Origin: Bacillus sp. SA1-12
GTDB taxonomy: Bacteria; Bacillota; Bacilli; Bacillales; Bacillaceae
DNA: 64,000 bases
Assembly: GCF_000981385.1 (NCBI RefSeq)
Contig: NZ_LATZ01000119.1
Span: 434,001 to 498,000, forward strand
Reading direction: 5' to 3'
The notes beneath the pieces are model-generated. The model did not search any database. It was not told the DNA's origin and saw only the letters and a program-made list of their open reading frames with translations. Below are positions 8,830 through 16,942 of the stretch, piece by piece. The translations under genes were made by a program, and so were the position numbers. Each line of letters starts with the position of its first letter. The stretch's first letter is position 1.

Positions 8830-9147
8830 ATGAAAAAGATTGAAATGTGTAAAAAAGCATCGGAAGAATTGGACTGCACCCCAAAATACTGGGCTGCAAA
8901 GTATAAACTATATGAAGACTTCTTAAGTCAGTTGTTTGGAACAATGAGACATGAGAACGTCTTTAAACCTCGAATCGAACCTGCTGGATTCAGAAAGTAA
9001 TTACCTGTTTTAAAAAGCATTGAAATGAATGAAGATTATACTCGGTTACGGTTATTCGCCAGTATGAAAATGCATGTGTCATACAATTCCATAACGATTG
9101 GGATGAATAACCTAAGAAGAACATACATTTCAAAGGAATTAAAGTAA
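8830..9147 (+). pseudogene. unrecognised decayed ORF, one in-frame stop
   Basis: A reading frame begins two bases after the DHFR stop (MKKIEMCKKASEELDC) and hits TAA at 8998. It stays open in the same frame from 9001 to 9147 (including MNEDYTRLRLFASMKMH). There is no ribosome site. I do not recognise the protein; it is likely a remnant. Confidence 0.35.
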
Positions 9148-9180
9148 ACAACATACATGAAAATACGCTTATTTATAAAT

Positions 9181-9212
9181 GTAAAAAGGATATTAGCATA
9201 TAGCTAATATCC
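9181..9212 (-). terminator. terminator of the Asp/Asn-rich gene
   Basis: A perfect 10-bp stem GGATATTAGC/GCTAATATCC with a 5-nt loop is followed on the minus strand by TTTTTAC. It lies just after the stop of the gene at 9237. Confidence 0.88.
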
Positions 9213-9236
9213 GCTGTAACGAGGAGTTTTACCCTC

Positions 9237-9524
9237 TTAGTCTTGTTCCTGATTTTGTTCTTGATCCTGATCAGAATCGGCTTTCGCTCTAACTCTTGCA
9301 CGTGAGTTGCTGTCTACTCTGATGTGAACATCTACTTTGGAATTACCACTTTTAATGATTTTAGCATTATTAACGTTTTTATCGTTTACGTCAATATCGT
9401 TATCATTATCTAAATCATTATCCAAATCATTATCGACATTAGTCTTGTTTTCTGCATTTGCTCTAGCTCTAGCATCAGCTTCTTCATTTGAACGTGAAGA
9501 TTTATTATTTCTCCAAAAAACCAT
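9237..9524 (-). CDS. Asp/Asn-rich low-complexity protein, unknown function
   Basis: 95 residues with a strong ribosome site (AAGGGGGTGG) and its own terminator, so it is a real transcription unit. The N-terminus MVFWRNNKSSRSNEEADARA is basic, the middle is built of repeated DN(D/I/L)D units, and both flanks carry RARA/RARVRAKA stretches. The tail is DQDQEQNQEQD. There is no signal peptide or membrane segment. It may be a spore-associated or intrinsically disordered protein, but I cannot name a family. Confidence 0.6.
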   Translation of the reverse strand: MVFWRNNKSSRSNEEADARARANAENKTNVDNDLDNDLDNDNDIDVNDKNVNNAKIIKSGNSKVDVHIRVDSNSRARVRAKADSDQDQEQNQEQD

Positions 9525-9620
9525 ATTTCCACCCCCTTGTTTATACTAGTACTATATTCAAGGATGCAATTGATAGAGTGGACAAATTTCCCTGGTCAAC
9601 TGCATATTTTGGAAGTTTTA

Positions 9621-9653
9621 AAAAATAAAAAGACTGTTATCTTTTAATAACAG
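9621..9653 (-). repeat. ACTGTTATC hairpin copy 1 (terminator-like)
   Basis: CTGTTAT/ATAACAG with a 6-nt loop. On the minus strand it is followed by TCTTTTTATTTTTT, as in a terminator. It is the shortest member of a dispersed family found at 9825, 11626, 12743 and 51846. Confidence 0.6.
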
Positions 9654-9814
9654 CCAAAGTTGTAATTAATTAGCAAACGCTTTAGGTTTTAGAATGTCAC
9701 ACGGAATACTAATCTATAGTAGTAGTTGTTTTAGGTCAACACAATTCCACTAATGTATGCACAAATTCCTAATGGAAAAAGGAAGCGGCAAAGAGTCCTT
9801 AAAGTTGGTAATAT

Positions 9815-9848
9815 TGAAAAAAGAGACCGTTATATATTTATAACAGTC
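9815..9848 (-). repeat. ACTGTTATC hairpin copy 2 (terminator-like)
   Basis: GACCGTTATA/TATAACAGTC with one mismatch and a 4-nt loop. The minus-strand tail is TCTTTTTTC. It lies about 80 bp past the stop of the broken membrane gene at 9929 and may be its terminator. Confidence 0.6.
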
Positions 9849-9928
9849 TTTAGAAGGTAAACTTTCTTCATCTTAATTTATTCAACATATTATGAAAGTG
9901 TTAAAGTTCTTTTAATGAAGAGAGAAGA

Positions 9929-10497
9929 TTATTCCTTATTGTTAATAAAATGAAATGATTTTAATGACTTTGAAAAAAGATAATGGGATAAAGCCAAAAT
10001 TCCACCTGATAAGTCTGATAGTAAATCTAATTCGGTATCTAACAAACTAGGTTGATTTTTAATATGAGGTTTAAACATTGCATCCTGTAAAACTCGAAAA
10101 TTTCATAAAACGTGCCTATTGATGTTGAGAGCAGGATAAAGAAGATAATGATGAACTTTTTTTGAGTAAATTTCATTTTTACAAATTGCTGGATAATAAA
10201 AAATGACCATAACGTCATGGAATACGTTCTAAATATATGCTGGATTCGATCAAATACATTAGAAGTTACATAAAAATGAAAAAATTCACCTATATAATCA
10301 TTAGTAATGATCGAGAGAACTGCTACAATTCGGACATATATTCTAAAATCATATAAACCAGCCAGAAAATAAGATCTGTTAAAGCCATTCTCAAGTAATC
10401 AAAATTTTCTGTGATAATCAGTCCAAGGATACAAGTGATTTGAGCAGTAATAAAGATTACATCAATTTTTTAATTTCTTTTTGGAGTTGAAATTCAT
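9929..10497 (-). pseudogene. decayed membrane protein (YjdF/DUF2238-like)
   Basis: Minus-strand frames carry hydrophobic segments joined by frameshifts: ITAQITCILGLIITENFDY, then FIIIFFILLSTSIGTFYEIF, then LLDTELDLLSDLSGGILA. The GTFYEIFE and (L)DTxxDLxxDxxGGILA motifs are characteristic of YjdF-type or similar membrane proteins. At least two frameshifts are needed to join the parts. Confidence 0.55.
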
Positions 10498-10543
10498 CTA
10501 TATTACTCTTAAAAGTGGCTTACATTAGAAACGAGAATAGAGG

Positions 10544-10656
10544 TTGTTTTTTTCCAATTTGTTGAAGAGAACAATGTGGCAATTTTCAAAAGTCGCGGAG
10601 GGAAATATTCTGATTTTGAAAAAGCTGATGAAATGATTGAAACATTAAAAAAATGA
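10544..10656 (+). pseudogene. fragment of an unrecognised protein
   Basis: An open stretch ending in a stop reads FVEENNVAIFKSRGGKYSDF and then FEKADEMIETLKK. It has no start and no ribosome site. Coding-like composition suggests the 3' end of a lost gene. Confidence 0.25.
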
Positions 10657-10738
10657 TCCATTTTGTATGTTTGCTTTGGCAGGGGAAAAAGAAGTTATAC
10701 ATACAGCTCATTAATGGGAAACAGATTGGAAAATTAAA

Positions 10739-11062
10739 GTGGATAACATAAATCATCAAAATAAATTTTTCAGTGATTTAAAAACAACTCAGGACCTTCA
10801 TAAACGATTCTGGTCAGAAAAATATGATGGGTGGGTTTCATTCGTTGAAGCAACAACCTATATTGTTGCTGTAACAAAGGAATCTACACCTAATAAGGCT
10901 GTTCTTCATTTTGATGAATCTAGATTTGATTTTGAATATGAGTTTCTAGAAATGAAAATGAAACGGATATTAAAAGTTAAGTCCGGTGAATTTGAGCCAA
11001 TACGTTGTGAAAAGTGTGATTATTGTAGATCAACAAAAAAATCTCCGACACGATGGAAATAG
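10739..11062 (+). pseudogene. C-terminal remnant of a phage PD-(D/E)XK nuclease-like protein
   Basis: The frame reads WVSFVEATTYIVAVTKESTP and ends with CEKCDYCRSTKK. This matches the C-terminal part of the PF12684-type putative exodeoxyribonuclease of phages, where the cysteines bind an Fe-S cluster or metal. The N-terminal catalytic part is missing, the only start is a GTG, and no ribosome site is seen. It marks the left edge of the prophage remnants in this window. Confidence 0.6.
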
Positions 11063-11114
11063 GAATGTTGATACATGTAAGTGAAGTATTGAAGAAACAG
11101 CATTTTCCAATACT

Positions 11115-11525
11115 TCACTTTAAGTATCTAAATCTCAAATAAAACAAAATATGAAAATAAGTAAGAACAAGTAATGTAATAGTACCGAAAGCTTCCAATT
11201 TAACATAAGTAGGTAAAATGTATGCTAATCCAAATGCTGATAATAGAAATAAAATTAAGTTTAAAAGGTACACTTTGTACGTAGTAGTCACACCAGTCTT
11301 TTTAGTTAAAAAATCAATTATCAAGGTCACAGGAATACCAATTATTATATAAATAGGTATCGTAACAAGGGCAACTAGTACGAACCCCCAAAAAGGAGAA
11401 CTATATTTAAGATATTCTTCTCTGATACTCTCATTCAATAAAAGATAGCCATACATGATACCAATGAGAGATGATAAAGGAGAAGAGATTAAAATAGCTA
11501 AAAGAATTTAAGAGAATTTATTCAT
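11115..11525 (-). pseudogene. small integral membrane protein with an early nonsense codon
   Basis: From the ATG at 11525 (CGAGGT upstream) the frame reads MNKFS then TAA, and continues in frame as ILLAILISSPLSSLIG. It then runs without a stop through MYGYLLL to the end. Three to four hydrophobic helices are visible, for example FLLSAFGLAYILPTYV. Either the TAA inactivates it or translation restarts at the ATG at 11456 (113 residues). Family not recognised. Confidence 0.5.
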
Positions 11526-11616
11526 AAATGGTACCTCGGTTTAGTTAAAATTTTCTATCTTGTTAAAGTGATTGTACCATTGGAAAATTCATAAGAACAT
11601 ATCTTTAGTTAACGTA

Positions 11617-11768
11617 ATTAAAAAGGACTGTTATCTAGTGATAACAGTCAACCATGGAGAAGATTAATAGCAACAGTTTCGAATTTTGGAGGTTCCGAAA
11701 TTATTGACTAAATAAATTTATGCTTTGTAATGCTTGTTTAAGAACAAAGTACATTAAAAAAGGAAAAG
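11617..11768 (-). ncRNA. candidate small RNA A with exposed CCUCC loop
   Basis: On the minus strand a promoter TTAACA-N16-TATAAA (11799-11772) precedes about 150 nt ending in the terminator GACTGTTATC/GATAACAGTC (11626-11649) with CTTTTTAA. Within it, 47 nt (11666-11712) are identical to a second locus at 12783. That block folds as UUUCG/CGAAA with CCUCC, an anti-Shine-Dalgarno sequence, in the loop. A 17-codon ORF (MYFVLKQALQSINLFSQ) lies at its 5' side, so a tiny mRNA is the alternative. Confidence 0.42.
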
Positions 11769-11803
11769 TTATTTATATTTCGGTTTAAGTATATGTTAAG
11801 AAT

Positions 11804-11829
11804 TAAAAAAGCCGAGATTACTCTCGACT
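11804..11829 (-). terminator. terminator of the DUF3231 gene
   Basis: Minus-strand stem GTCGAGA/TCTCGGC (one G-U pair) with a GTAA loop and TTTTTT tail, about 165 bp after the DUF3231 stop. Confidence 0.8.
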
Positions 11830-11993
11830 TCTCAAGTATCGTACAAAGTGGCTTCTTGGCAAAATTCACTTTGTATATTTAGTAACCCAAATCAAGAGAA
11901 AATTATTCGGTAAGACCTTGAAAGATTGTTGGTTCAAGTCTTACCGTATTATGTATTACAGGTGTTACTTCTTTAGAAATAGAGGTAGCTGAT

Positions 11994-12506
11994 TTAACAA
12001 TCTCCTGTTTTATTAAAGTGTAAGGGGGGAGGTATTAACCAACCTTTTTCTTTATTTAACTTTAACATTTTTGCACCAAATTGTGCCTTCGCCAAGTGAA
12101 ACTGTCCATACATCATAGCAATATCTTCTCGTATACATTGCCCTATTACTTGGCTGCAACTAACTAATCCTGTAGCGACGTCTTTGCTTACTGAGGCACT
12201 AATCTCCGGATCAGTAAATCTTGCTCCAACAGGGATGTCCTCTAAATTAGCATTTGGCCGGTCTGGAGGTGTTGGTGGTAAGCCAATTCCATTTGTTTTA
12301 AGAAGTTCTTGTAATTGTTGGTTTTCGTTTTTCATACCTTGGATGGCTTCTTCAATAAGTTTTTTCAGGTCTTGATCGCCAGTATTATTTATGTAGGATT
12401 GGTAACCAGCAATAAATCCATTGTTTGTCAATAGGTGACTCCATATTCCAAACACCTCACCATAATGCATTGGTTCATCTTTGGGGTTACCACTTAAAAT
12501 TCCCAT
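11994..12506 (-). CDS. DUF3231 family protein
   Basis: 170 residues, the size of a single DUF3231 module (a ferritin-like/CotF-like helical bundle common in Bacillus). It begins MGILSGNPKDEPMHYGEVF, continues with GFIAGYQSYINNTGD, and includes PPTPPDRPN and IREDIAMMYGQFHLAK. AAGGAGTGTAG precedes the ATG at 12506; an in-frame codon upstream at 12635 has no such site. Members are often linked to spores or cell surface, but no activity is known. The gene sits between the two copies of a 47-bp repeat. Confidence 0.82.
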   Translation of the reverse strand: MGILSGNPKDEPMHYGEVFGIWSHLLTNNGFIAGYQSYINNTGDQDLKKLIEEAIQGMKNENQQLQELLKTNGIGLPPTPPDRPNANLEDIPVGARFTDPEISASVSKDVATGLVSCSQVIGQCIREDIAMMYGQFHLAKAQFGAKMLKLNKEKGWLIPPPLHFNKTGDC

Positions 12507-12734
12507 AACTACACTCCTTATCTTCTTTTGTATAATTATGAAGTACTCCTTTTTAAGGAATTTGAATATAGGGATATTTTTAACTATGCCTGTTAATTTT
12601 ATACATTTAATAATATTAGTTAAATAAGGTCGCATTTTATCTTAGTGGACAGAAAGATGAAAAATATATATAAGAAAGTGTTAGAAAAAATGCTCATAAA
12701 AATATTTTTTTGTTCAGTTCAATATGTTTTTTAA

Positions 12735-12880
12735 ATAAAAGAGACTGCTATCTAACGATAACAGTCAATTAAGAAGAGGATAAATAGCAACAGTTTCGAA
12801 TTTTGGAGGTTCCGAAATTATTGACTAAAAATAATTATTCCTTCTAGTACTTGTTTCAGAACAAAATTTACAAAAAAAGT
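12735..12880 (-). ncRNA. candidate small RNA B, sister of the 11.7 kb locus
   Basis: Contains the same 47-bp block as locus A (12783-12829) and an analogous terminator GACTGCTATC/GATAACAGTC (12743-12766) followed on the minus strand by TCTTTTATTT. The 5' part also matches A in diverged form (CTTGTTT-N-AGAACAAA on the plus strand). No clear promoter is visible, so this copy may be a decayed duplicate. Confidence 0.35.
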
Positions 12881-12972
12881 TAAAGGACACTTCGCTTAAA
12901 TACGGTACAAGGTCATGATGCAAATATATGATGAATGGAGGACAGCCTTGTACCTTGTAGGTTAAAGTGTCC
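12872..12972 (-). terminator. large nested palindrome ending the micro-ORF transcript
   Basis: Outer arms GGACACTT/AAGTGTCC (12885-12892, 12965-12972) enclose inner arms GGTACAAGG/CCTTGTACC (12904-12912, 12946-12954). On the minus strand the outer stem is followed by TTTAACTTTTTTT. It fits a structured 3' end of the transcript carrying the ORF at 13046. Confidence 0.5.
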
Positions 12973-13045
12973 AATAGTATTAGGTTTATACAAATTATGA
13001 GTTAGTTCTTTGAGGTTTTGAAAGGAATTCTTTAATAAAATTCTA

Positions 13046-13183
13046 TTAAATATTATTATCTTTACTGGTTCCTTCAGTAGTTTCTCGGATAATTTCTTTT
13101 AATTCATCTGAACCATTAGTCTTTATTTCATAAATTTGATTTATTTCTTTTGAGTCTTTTATATGATTATTTTCCTTTTCCAT
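13046..13183 (-). CDS. 45-residue micro-ORF, unknown
   Basis: Starts with ATG after GGAGG and encodes a hydrophilic peptide beginning MEKENNHIKDSKEINQIYEI. Its stop lies 25 nt before a 73-nt 3' UTR block (12949-13021). That block recurs, about 85% identical, behind the next micro-ORF. No family is recognised. Confidence 0.5.
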   Translation of the reverse strand: MEKENNHIKDSKEINQIYEIKTNGSDELKEIIRETTEGTSKDNNI

Positions 13184-13285
13184 AACTAGCCTCCAAATAT
13201 TTTTTGATTACAAATATAGTCTTAATTTTGGGTATATTTCGTTAAGAAGGGTACGCTATGATAAGTACAAATAGAGGATTTACCG

Positions 13286-13357
13286 TGTACCTTGTTGGTT
13301 AATGTAACCAATAGTATTGGATTATACAAAATATGTGTTAATTCTTTGAGGGTTTGA
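13286..13357 (-). repeat. conserved 3' UTR block, second copy
   Basis: 72 nt matching 12949-13021 (shared TGTACCTTGT, CCAATAGTATT and TTCTTTGAGG on the plus strand). It lies 25 nt past the stop of the ORF at 13383, the same spacing as in the first unit. A GGTACGC/GTGTACC stem (13250-13291) parallels the first unit's GGTAC palindrome. Confidence 0.55.
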
Positions 13358-13382
13358 TTTTGTATAAGATTTCTTTGATTTC

Positions 13383-13469
13383 TCAGGCAGGGATTCCTGA
13401 TCCTAAAGCGTGGAAAATAAGATTAATCGATTCATTGTCTAAATTTTTTATATTCAAGTTTTCATTCAA
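13383..13469 (-). CDS. 28-residue micro-ORF, unknown
   Basis: TTG start seven bases after GGAGAGG. The peptide is NENLNIKNLDNESINLIF followed by HALGSGIPA. It lacks a signal peptide. It shares the 3' UTR layout with the ORF at 13046 but not its sequence. The small hydrophobic C-terminus recalls precursor or signalling peptides, but that is speculation. Confidence 0.4.
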   Translation of the reverse strand: MNENLNIKNLDNESINLIFHALGSGIPA

Positions 13470-13611
13470 ATAAATCCTCTCCTAAAGTTATATGCTTATA
13501 AGTTTCATTGTGGGTATTTTTGTAAGAAAAGGAAAGTAAATTGGATAAAAATTAATGAATTTAAAAAAATCTTAAACCTTAGAAATGTGATGAGTTGACA
13601 CAAATTTCATT

Positions 13612-13641
13612 TAGAATAAAAAAACGACCATTAAAAAATGG
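13612..13641 (-). terminator. probable terminator downstream of the Spo0E-like gene
   Basis: Minus-strand stem CCATT/AATGG followed by TCGTTTTTTTATT. The stem is short, but the U-tract is strong. Confidence 0.45.
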
Positions 13642-13911
13642 ACTCACGGTTTCATTACGTCGTTGTGATCGACAATATTAAAGATTAGAATGTGGAATAA
13701 TTAGCTATCAAAATGATAACAGTTCTAATGACAATTTGTTAGAGTGAAATATGTTTGCTGGACTAATAATATATGCTTTAAATTCTCTGTGGTACCAATT
13801 AAAAAATTTAATTATGTAAAAAGTTCTTTTTGAACATCTATTGAATAGTTCACAATGAAGGAGTAAGTTAATGATTATTAAAAGGTTTTTAAGTCAAATC
13901 AAGAAAAAATT

Positions 13912-14082
13912 TTAATAAAATTTGATGTTCTGGTATTTATTCAAAACATTATCTAATTTTTGGCTAAATTTTATGGTTTGCGGATGGGTAAGGCCTTTTA
14001 ATTTACCAGTATTAATCATAAAATAACGCAATAAAAAAATTTCAAATTCTAAAAAAATAATAATAAACCTTTTTAATGGCAT
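13912..14082 (-). CDS. Spo0E-like sporulation regulatory protein
   Basis: 56 residues with AGGAGA before the ATG. The core reads INTGKLKGLTHPQTIKFSQK followed by LDNVLNKY. It has the two-helix layout and the S-Q-x-L-D motif of Spo0E/YisI/YnzD aspartyl-phosphate phosphatases, which dephosphorylate Spo0A~P and hold back sporulation. It stands alone between prophage remnants. The call is strong on motif, but which phosphorelay step it targets is unknown. Confidence 0.82.
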   Translation of the reverse strand: MPLKRFIIIFLEFEIFLLRYFMINTGKLKGLTHPQTIKFSQKLDNVLNKYQNIKFY

Positions 14083-14220
14083 GATTTTTATCTCCTGTTC
14101 TTAAAACTTTAAGTAATGAGTTTCATTGTAAAGAAACCTTTTTAATTTGTTAATACTTTCGACAATCAATATTACAAAGTTACAAAAAAAGCTATTACTT
14201 TTAGACAAAGTATCGGTGAT

Positions 14221-14592
14221 TTGGAATTTACTATCGAGTGGTTAGAAAAAGGTAGACAGCCAGGAGCGAAAAGAGGTTATGATCGAAGGGATTCTTATAA
14301 GAGGATGTTGATTAAGGACCCTAAAATAATTGATACTTTTAGTAAAGGGATTTATAAGGATTCAGATGAAAAGGTCTCTAGTGCTGATCTTGATCAAATT
14401 AAAGATGCTCTATCAGTGCTTACAAATCGTGAGAAGGAGATATTTATATTAAATAAGGTACTGCTGTTTTCATACGAGGAAATTGCTAATATTTTGGGTG
14501 TTAAAAAGTTAACTGTTCAATCAAATATAAAGCGTGCTGAAAACAAAATGATGAAGCGTAAAAACGAGAGCCTTTTCTTTTTAGCAAGATAA
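14221..14592 (+). CDS. phage sigma-70 region 4-like regulator, 5' end uncertain
   Basis: 123 residues from a TTG. The C-terminal half (LTNREKEIFILNKVLLFSYE, then EIANILGVKKLTVQSNIKRA) is a sigma-70 region 4-type helix-turn-helix. The N-terminal half contains RQPGAKRGYDRRDSY, typical of small phage late-gene or ArpU-like regulators. The frame is open further upstream (KAITFRQSIGDLEF) without ATG or ribosome site, so the gene may be 5'-truncated. It is followed by its own terminator and the prophage structural remnants. Confidence 0.65.
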   Translation: MEFTIEWLEKGRQPGAKRGYDRRDSYKRMLIKDPKIIDTFSKGIYKDSDEKVSSADLDQIKDALSVLTNREKEIFILNKVLLFSYEEIANILGVKKLTVQSNIKRAENKMMKRKNESLFFLAR

Positions 14593-14603
14593 GGCTCTTT
14601 TTT
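14567..14603 (+). terminator. terminator overlapping the end of the sigma-like gene
   Basis: AGAGCCTT/AAGGCTCT with a 16-nt loop and a TTTTTT tail; the stop codon lies in the right arm. Confidence 0.85.
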
Positions 14604-14712
14604 GTCATACGTTTGCCACCTATATATGCGATGAAAAAAATAATTCAAAATAAGGACTTTATAGTCAAAAACACCCCTATTGTGCCGTATTTTATGCTCT
14701 AGGGTTGATAAA

Positions 14713-14925
14713 ATGAATAAATATAAAATTAGTCATTTCCTTGATAATGGATTTTCAGTATCACAAATAGTAGAATCTGAATCTAGAGAAAGTGTGTATA
14801 AAAGTTTAGCTGAGGAAAGCATCATAAATTTTAGTGATGAAAATGATGTTTATTTTATTTTAAATATGAATGAAGTTAAGTTAATCAGTGTAATTGAAAG
14901 AACCATCCAGATGAAGGGGATGTAA
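14713..14925 (+). CDS. small phage-type hypothetical protein
   Basis: 70 residues from an ATG at 14713: NKYKISHFLDNGFSVSQIVE at the start, then NDVYFILNMNEVKLISVIER. Alpha/beta composition, no signal or membrane segment. A weak AGGG lies upstream. It immediately precedes the broken tail gene. Function unknown. Confidence 0.5.
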   Translation: MNKYKISHFLDNGFSVSQIVESESRESVYKSLAEESIINFSDENDVYFILNMNEVKLISVIERTIQMKGM

Positions 14926-14929
14926 TCAT

Positions 14930-15935
14930 CTTTGTTGAAGATCGTTTCAACATGAAGGTAGATACTCTATTGTTGAAATCGTTGAATTGATGGACAAGAA
15001 AGGAAAGGTAATAGATTGTGATGTTACCCTTTCTAATTTCAGCAATATCTTTGAACAGCAACGACGTATGGACAATGCAACAAAATCTCTAGCAGATGCA
15101 ATTGAGGGTAAGAGACCTTTGCCTTTTGAAGCACTTGCCATTGTGGTACAGCAGGCAACAATCGCTTTACAAAATGCTCAAACAGAGCTTCAATTCCCAG
15201 ACAACGGAGGAATACTTGCAATTGATAAAACCAACCCTAACAAGTTGGTTCTTTTTAATTCTGCTGGAATAGGGATTTCTGATGATGGGGGCCAGACCTT
15301 TGAAAATGCCTAACAGGTTCAGGACTTGTCGCGGATGTTGTCACATCGGGGACTATAAACACTGCATTTGTTAGGATTCAAGGTGCTACTGGAAATATGT
15401 ATATTACAGGAGATCAGTTTAAGGCTATTGATTATGTAGATCCAAGTAAGTATGTCGAGATCGTTCCAGGAATGCTGACCATTGGAAATGGCGCTGTTAA
15501 AATCATACGTCCTGACGGTGCTGTTTGGGTAGAAAACGGTGTACCTAAACAAGATGTTGCAGTTCAGGAAACCTCTCCAAAATTCATAGGGTACAACACT
15601 ACAGAACGTGATCGTTATTACAGAACAACTGTTCAAACATATGAAGAGGTTGGAGCATATAGAACTACTCACATAGGGAGATATTTAAAGGTCGAAGGCT
15701 ATGCCATAGTTAATAATGGTGATTTAGGAGTTGCTGTTCAATCTTATGCCGGGGAGTAAGTTTTTATCAAGTAATGACTGTTCTATATGATCCTAATTCA
15801 ATTGGTGGAACGTATTTCGAAATGACATTTGATTTAGGAAAACACAGCTATTCAAGCATTAGATTTTATATTAAATTCAGATCAATTGATGCTGCAGAAG
15901 AAGTTGGTTGCCGTATTGATGGAGTTTATCAATAA
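14930..15935 (+). pseudogene. broken phage tail/minor structural protein
   Basis: Four pieces in different frames read as one protein. They include EGRYSIVEIVELMDKKGKVI, DVTLSNFSNIFEQQRRMDNA, then GSGLVADVVTSGTINTAFVR (after a shift near 15313), and FYQVMTVLYDPNSIGGTYFE (after a shift near 15757). The ADVVTSGTIN-type linker and the SIRFYIKF C-terminus are typical of siphovirus tail-tip or fibre proteins of Bacillus phages. The start is missing and at least two frameshifts are present. Confidence 0.68.
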
Positions 15936-16036
15936 TGAGTATTATTTCAAAATGCAGAATAGTGTTTTTGGGGTTAATCATTAATTAAATAGGGTATCTA
16001 TGAAACGAGAGGAGATGGGAAAGAGGTGGTGAATCA

Positions 16037-16198
16037 TTGCATTCTCAATATGACGAATTAACGATTGAGATGATAATAGAGTTTTATTTTGAATTTAAAC
16101 TCAAAATAGATAAGAAAATGTTTACAGAAGCAATGAAGGCTGAATTACACCTTATAAAAGAAGCTGCTAAAAATAAAGGAATTCTTATCTTAGCTTAA
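16037..16198 (+). CDS. small phage protein between tail and lysis genes
   Basis: 53 residues from a TTG with AAGAGGTGG upstream: HSQYDELTIEMIIEFYFEFK at the start, then MFTEAMKAELHLIKEAAKN. Mostly helical and soluble. Position between tail and holin genes is where XkdX-like or similar accessory proteins occur, but I do not recognise it. Confidence 0.45.
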   Translation: MHSQYDELTIEMIIEFYFEFKLKIDKKMFTEAMKAELHLIKEAAKNKGILILA

Positions 16199-16333
16199 CA
16201 GTAACTCTGATTGCTCTTTATAAAAATTGTCCCTCCCTCTCTAATTAAAGTAATTTTTCACCTTAGAAGTTTTTGAGTACCTTACTAGTCACCATAATGG
16301 TGCTTTTTATTTTGCCTTTAAGGAGGTGATCAG

Positions 16334-16617
16334 ATTGCAGTTGAAATCACAGTTTCAATCGCAATAGGAAGTTTCCTAATTGGCATTATTACATTCAGCA
16401 GAAATCGAGATAAAGATGTAAAAAATGATGCAACCGAATCGGCTGTGATCCGAACAAAACTTGATAATGTAAGTCAAGGTGTGGATCCATTCGTATTGAT
16501 ATTAGGGCAAATGAACAGCGTGTAAGGGATTTGTCAGATAGAGTTGTTAGAGTAGAAGTAAGCTCAAAGAAAGCCCATAAACGACTTGATAAAATTGAAC
16601 ATAAGGGAGAGGTTTAA
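16334..16617 (+). pseudogene. frameshifted phage lysis-cassette protein
   Basis: First part: AVEITVSIAIGSFLIGIITF (one membrane helix) then a charged RNRDKDVKNDAT. Second part, after a frameshift near 16480, is SDRVVRVEVSSKKAHKRLDK, a coiled coil. This membrane-anchor plus coiled-coil layout is common just before phage holins. AGGAGG precedes, but the start codon reads ATT, so the start is also damaged or rare. Confidence 0.6.
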
Positions 16618-16896
16618 ATGAAAAATTTTATAGATAACATAGATAAAGGCACGGGTATTCGAACGGTGCTTCTTTTTGTTGCGTTAATAAATCAATCACT
16701 AATACTTTTTGGGAAATCTCCAATTCCTTTAGAAGAAGGTCAAATAACAAGTCTTATGGATGGTATTTACTTAGTTGGATCCATGTTATTTACTATTGTC
16801 ATTTCACTTATAGCCTGGTTCAAAAACAACTATGTGACAGAGAAAGGTCAGTTGCAAAAGAAAGCATTGCAAGCTCAAGGATTAATCAAAAAGTAA
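16618..16896 (+). CDS. phage holin
   Basis: 92 residues. It has two hydrophobic segments (TVLLFVALINQSLILFG; IYLVGSMLFTIVISLIAWF) and a charged C-terminus KKALQAQGLIKK. The order and the GTGIRTVLLF-type start match SPP1/PBSX-family holins, which open the membrane for the endolysin. It lies between the frameshifted lysis protein and the amidase. The ATG touches the previous stop (TAAATG). Confidence 0.82.
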   Translation: MKNFIDNIDKGTGIRTVLLFVALINQSLILFGKSPIPLEEGQITSLMDGIYLVGSMLFTIVISLIAWFKNNYVTEKGQLQKKALQAQGLIKK

Positions 16897-16922
16897 GCTG
16901 CCATTCGGTGGCTTTTTATTTT
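16895..16922 (+). terminator. hairpin between holin and amidase
   Basis: AAGCTGCC/GGTGGCTT (two G-U pairs), 4-nt loop, then TTTTATTTT. It may reduce amidase transcription. Confidence 0.6.
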
Positions 16923-16942
16923 GAATGGAGAAGATATTAATT

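Noticed and set aside
12872-12972. insertion sequence ends at the nested palindrome
   Set aside because: The arms match terminator behaviour (U-tract on the minus strand) and there is no transposase or target duplication nearby.
13871-13915. 14-codon plus-strand ORF after GGAG (MIIKRFLSQIKKKF)
   Set aside because: It is too short and lies antisense to the end of the Spo0E-like gene; chance is the simpler explanation.
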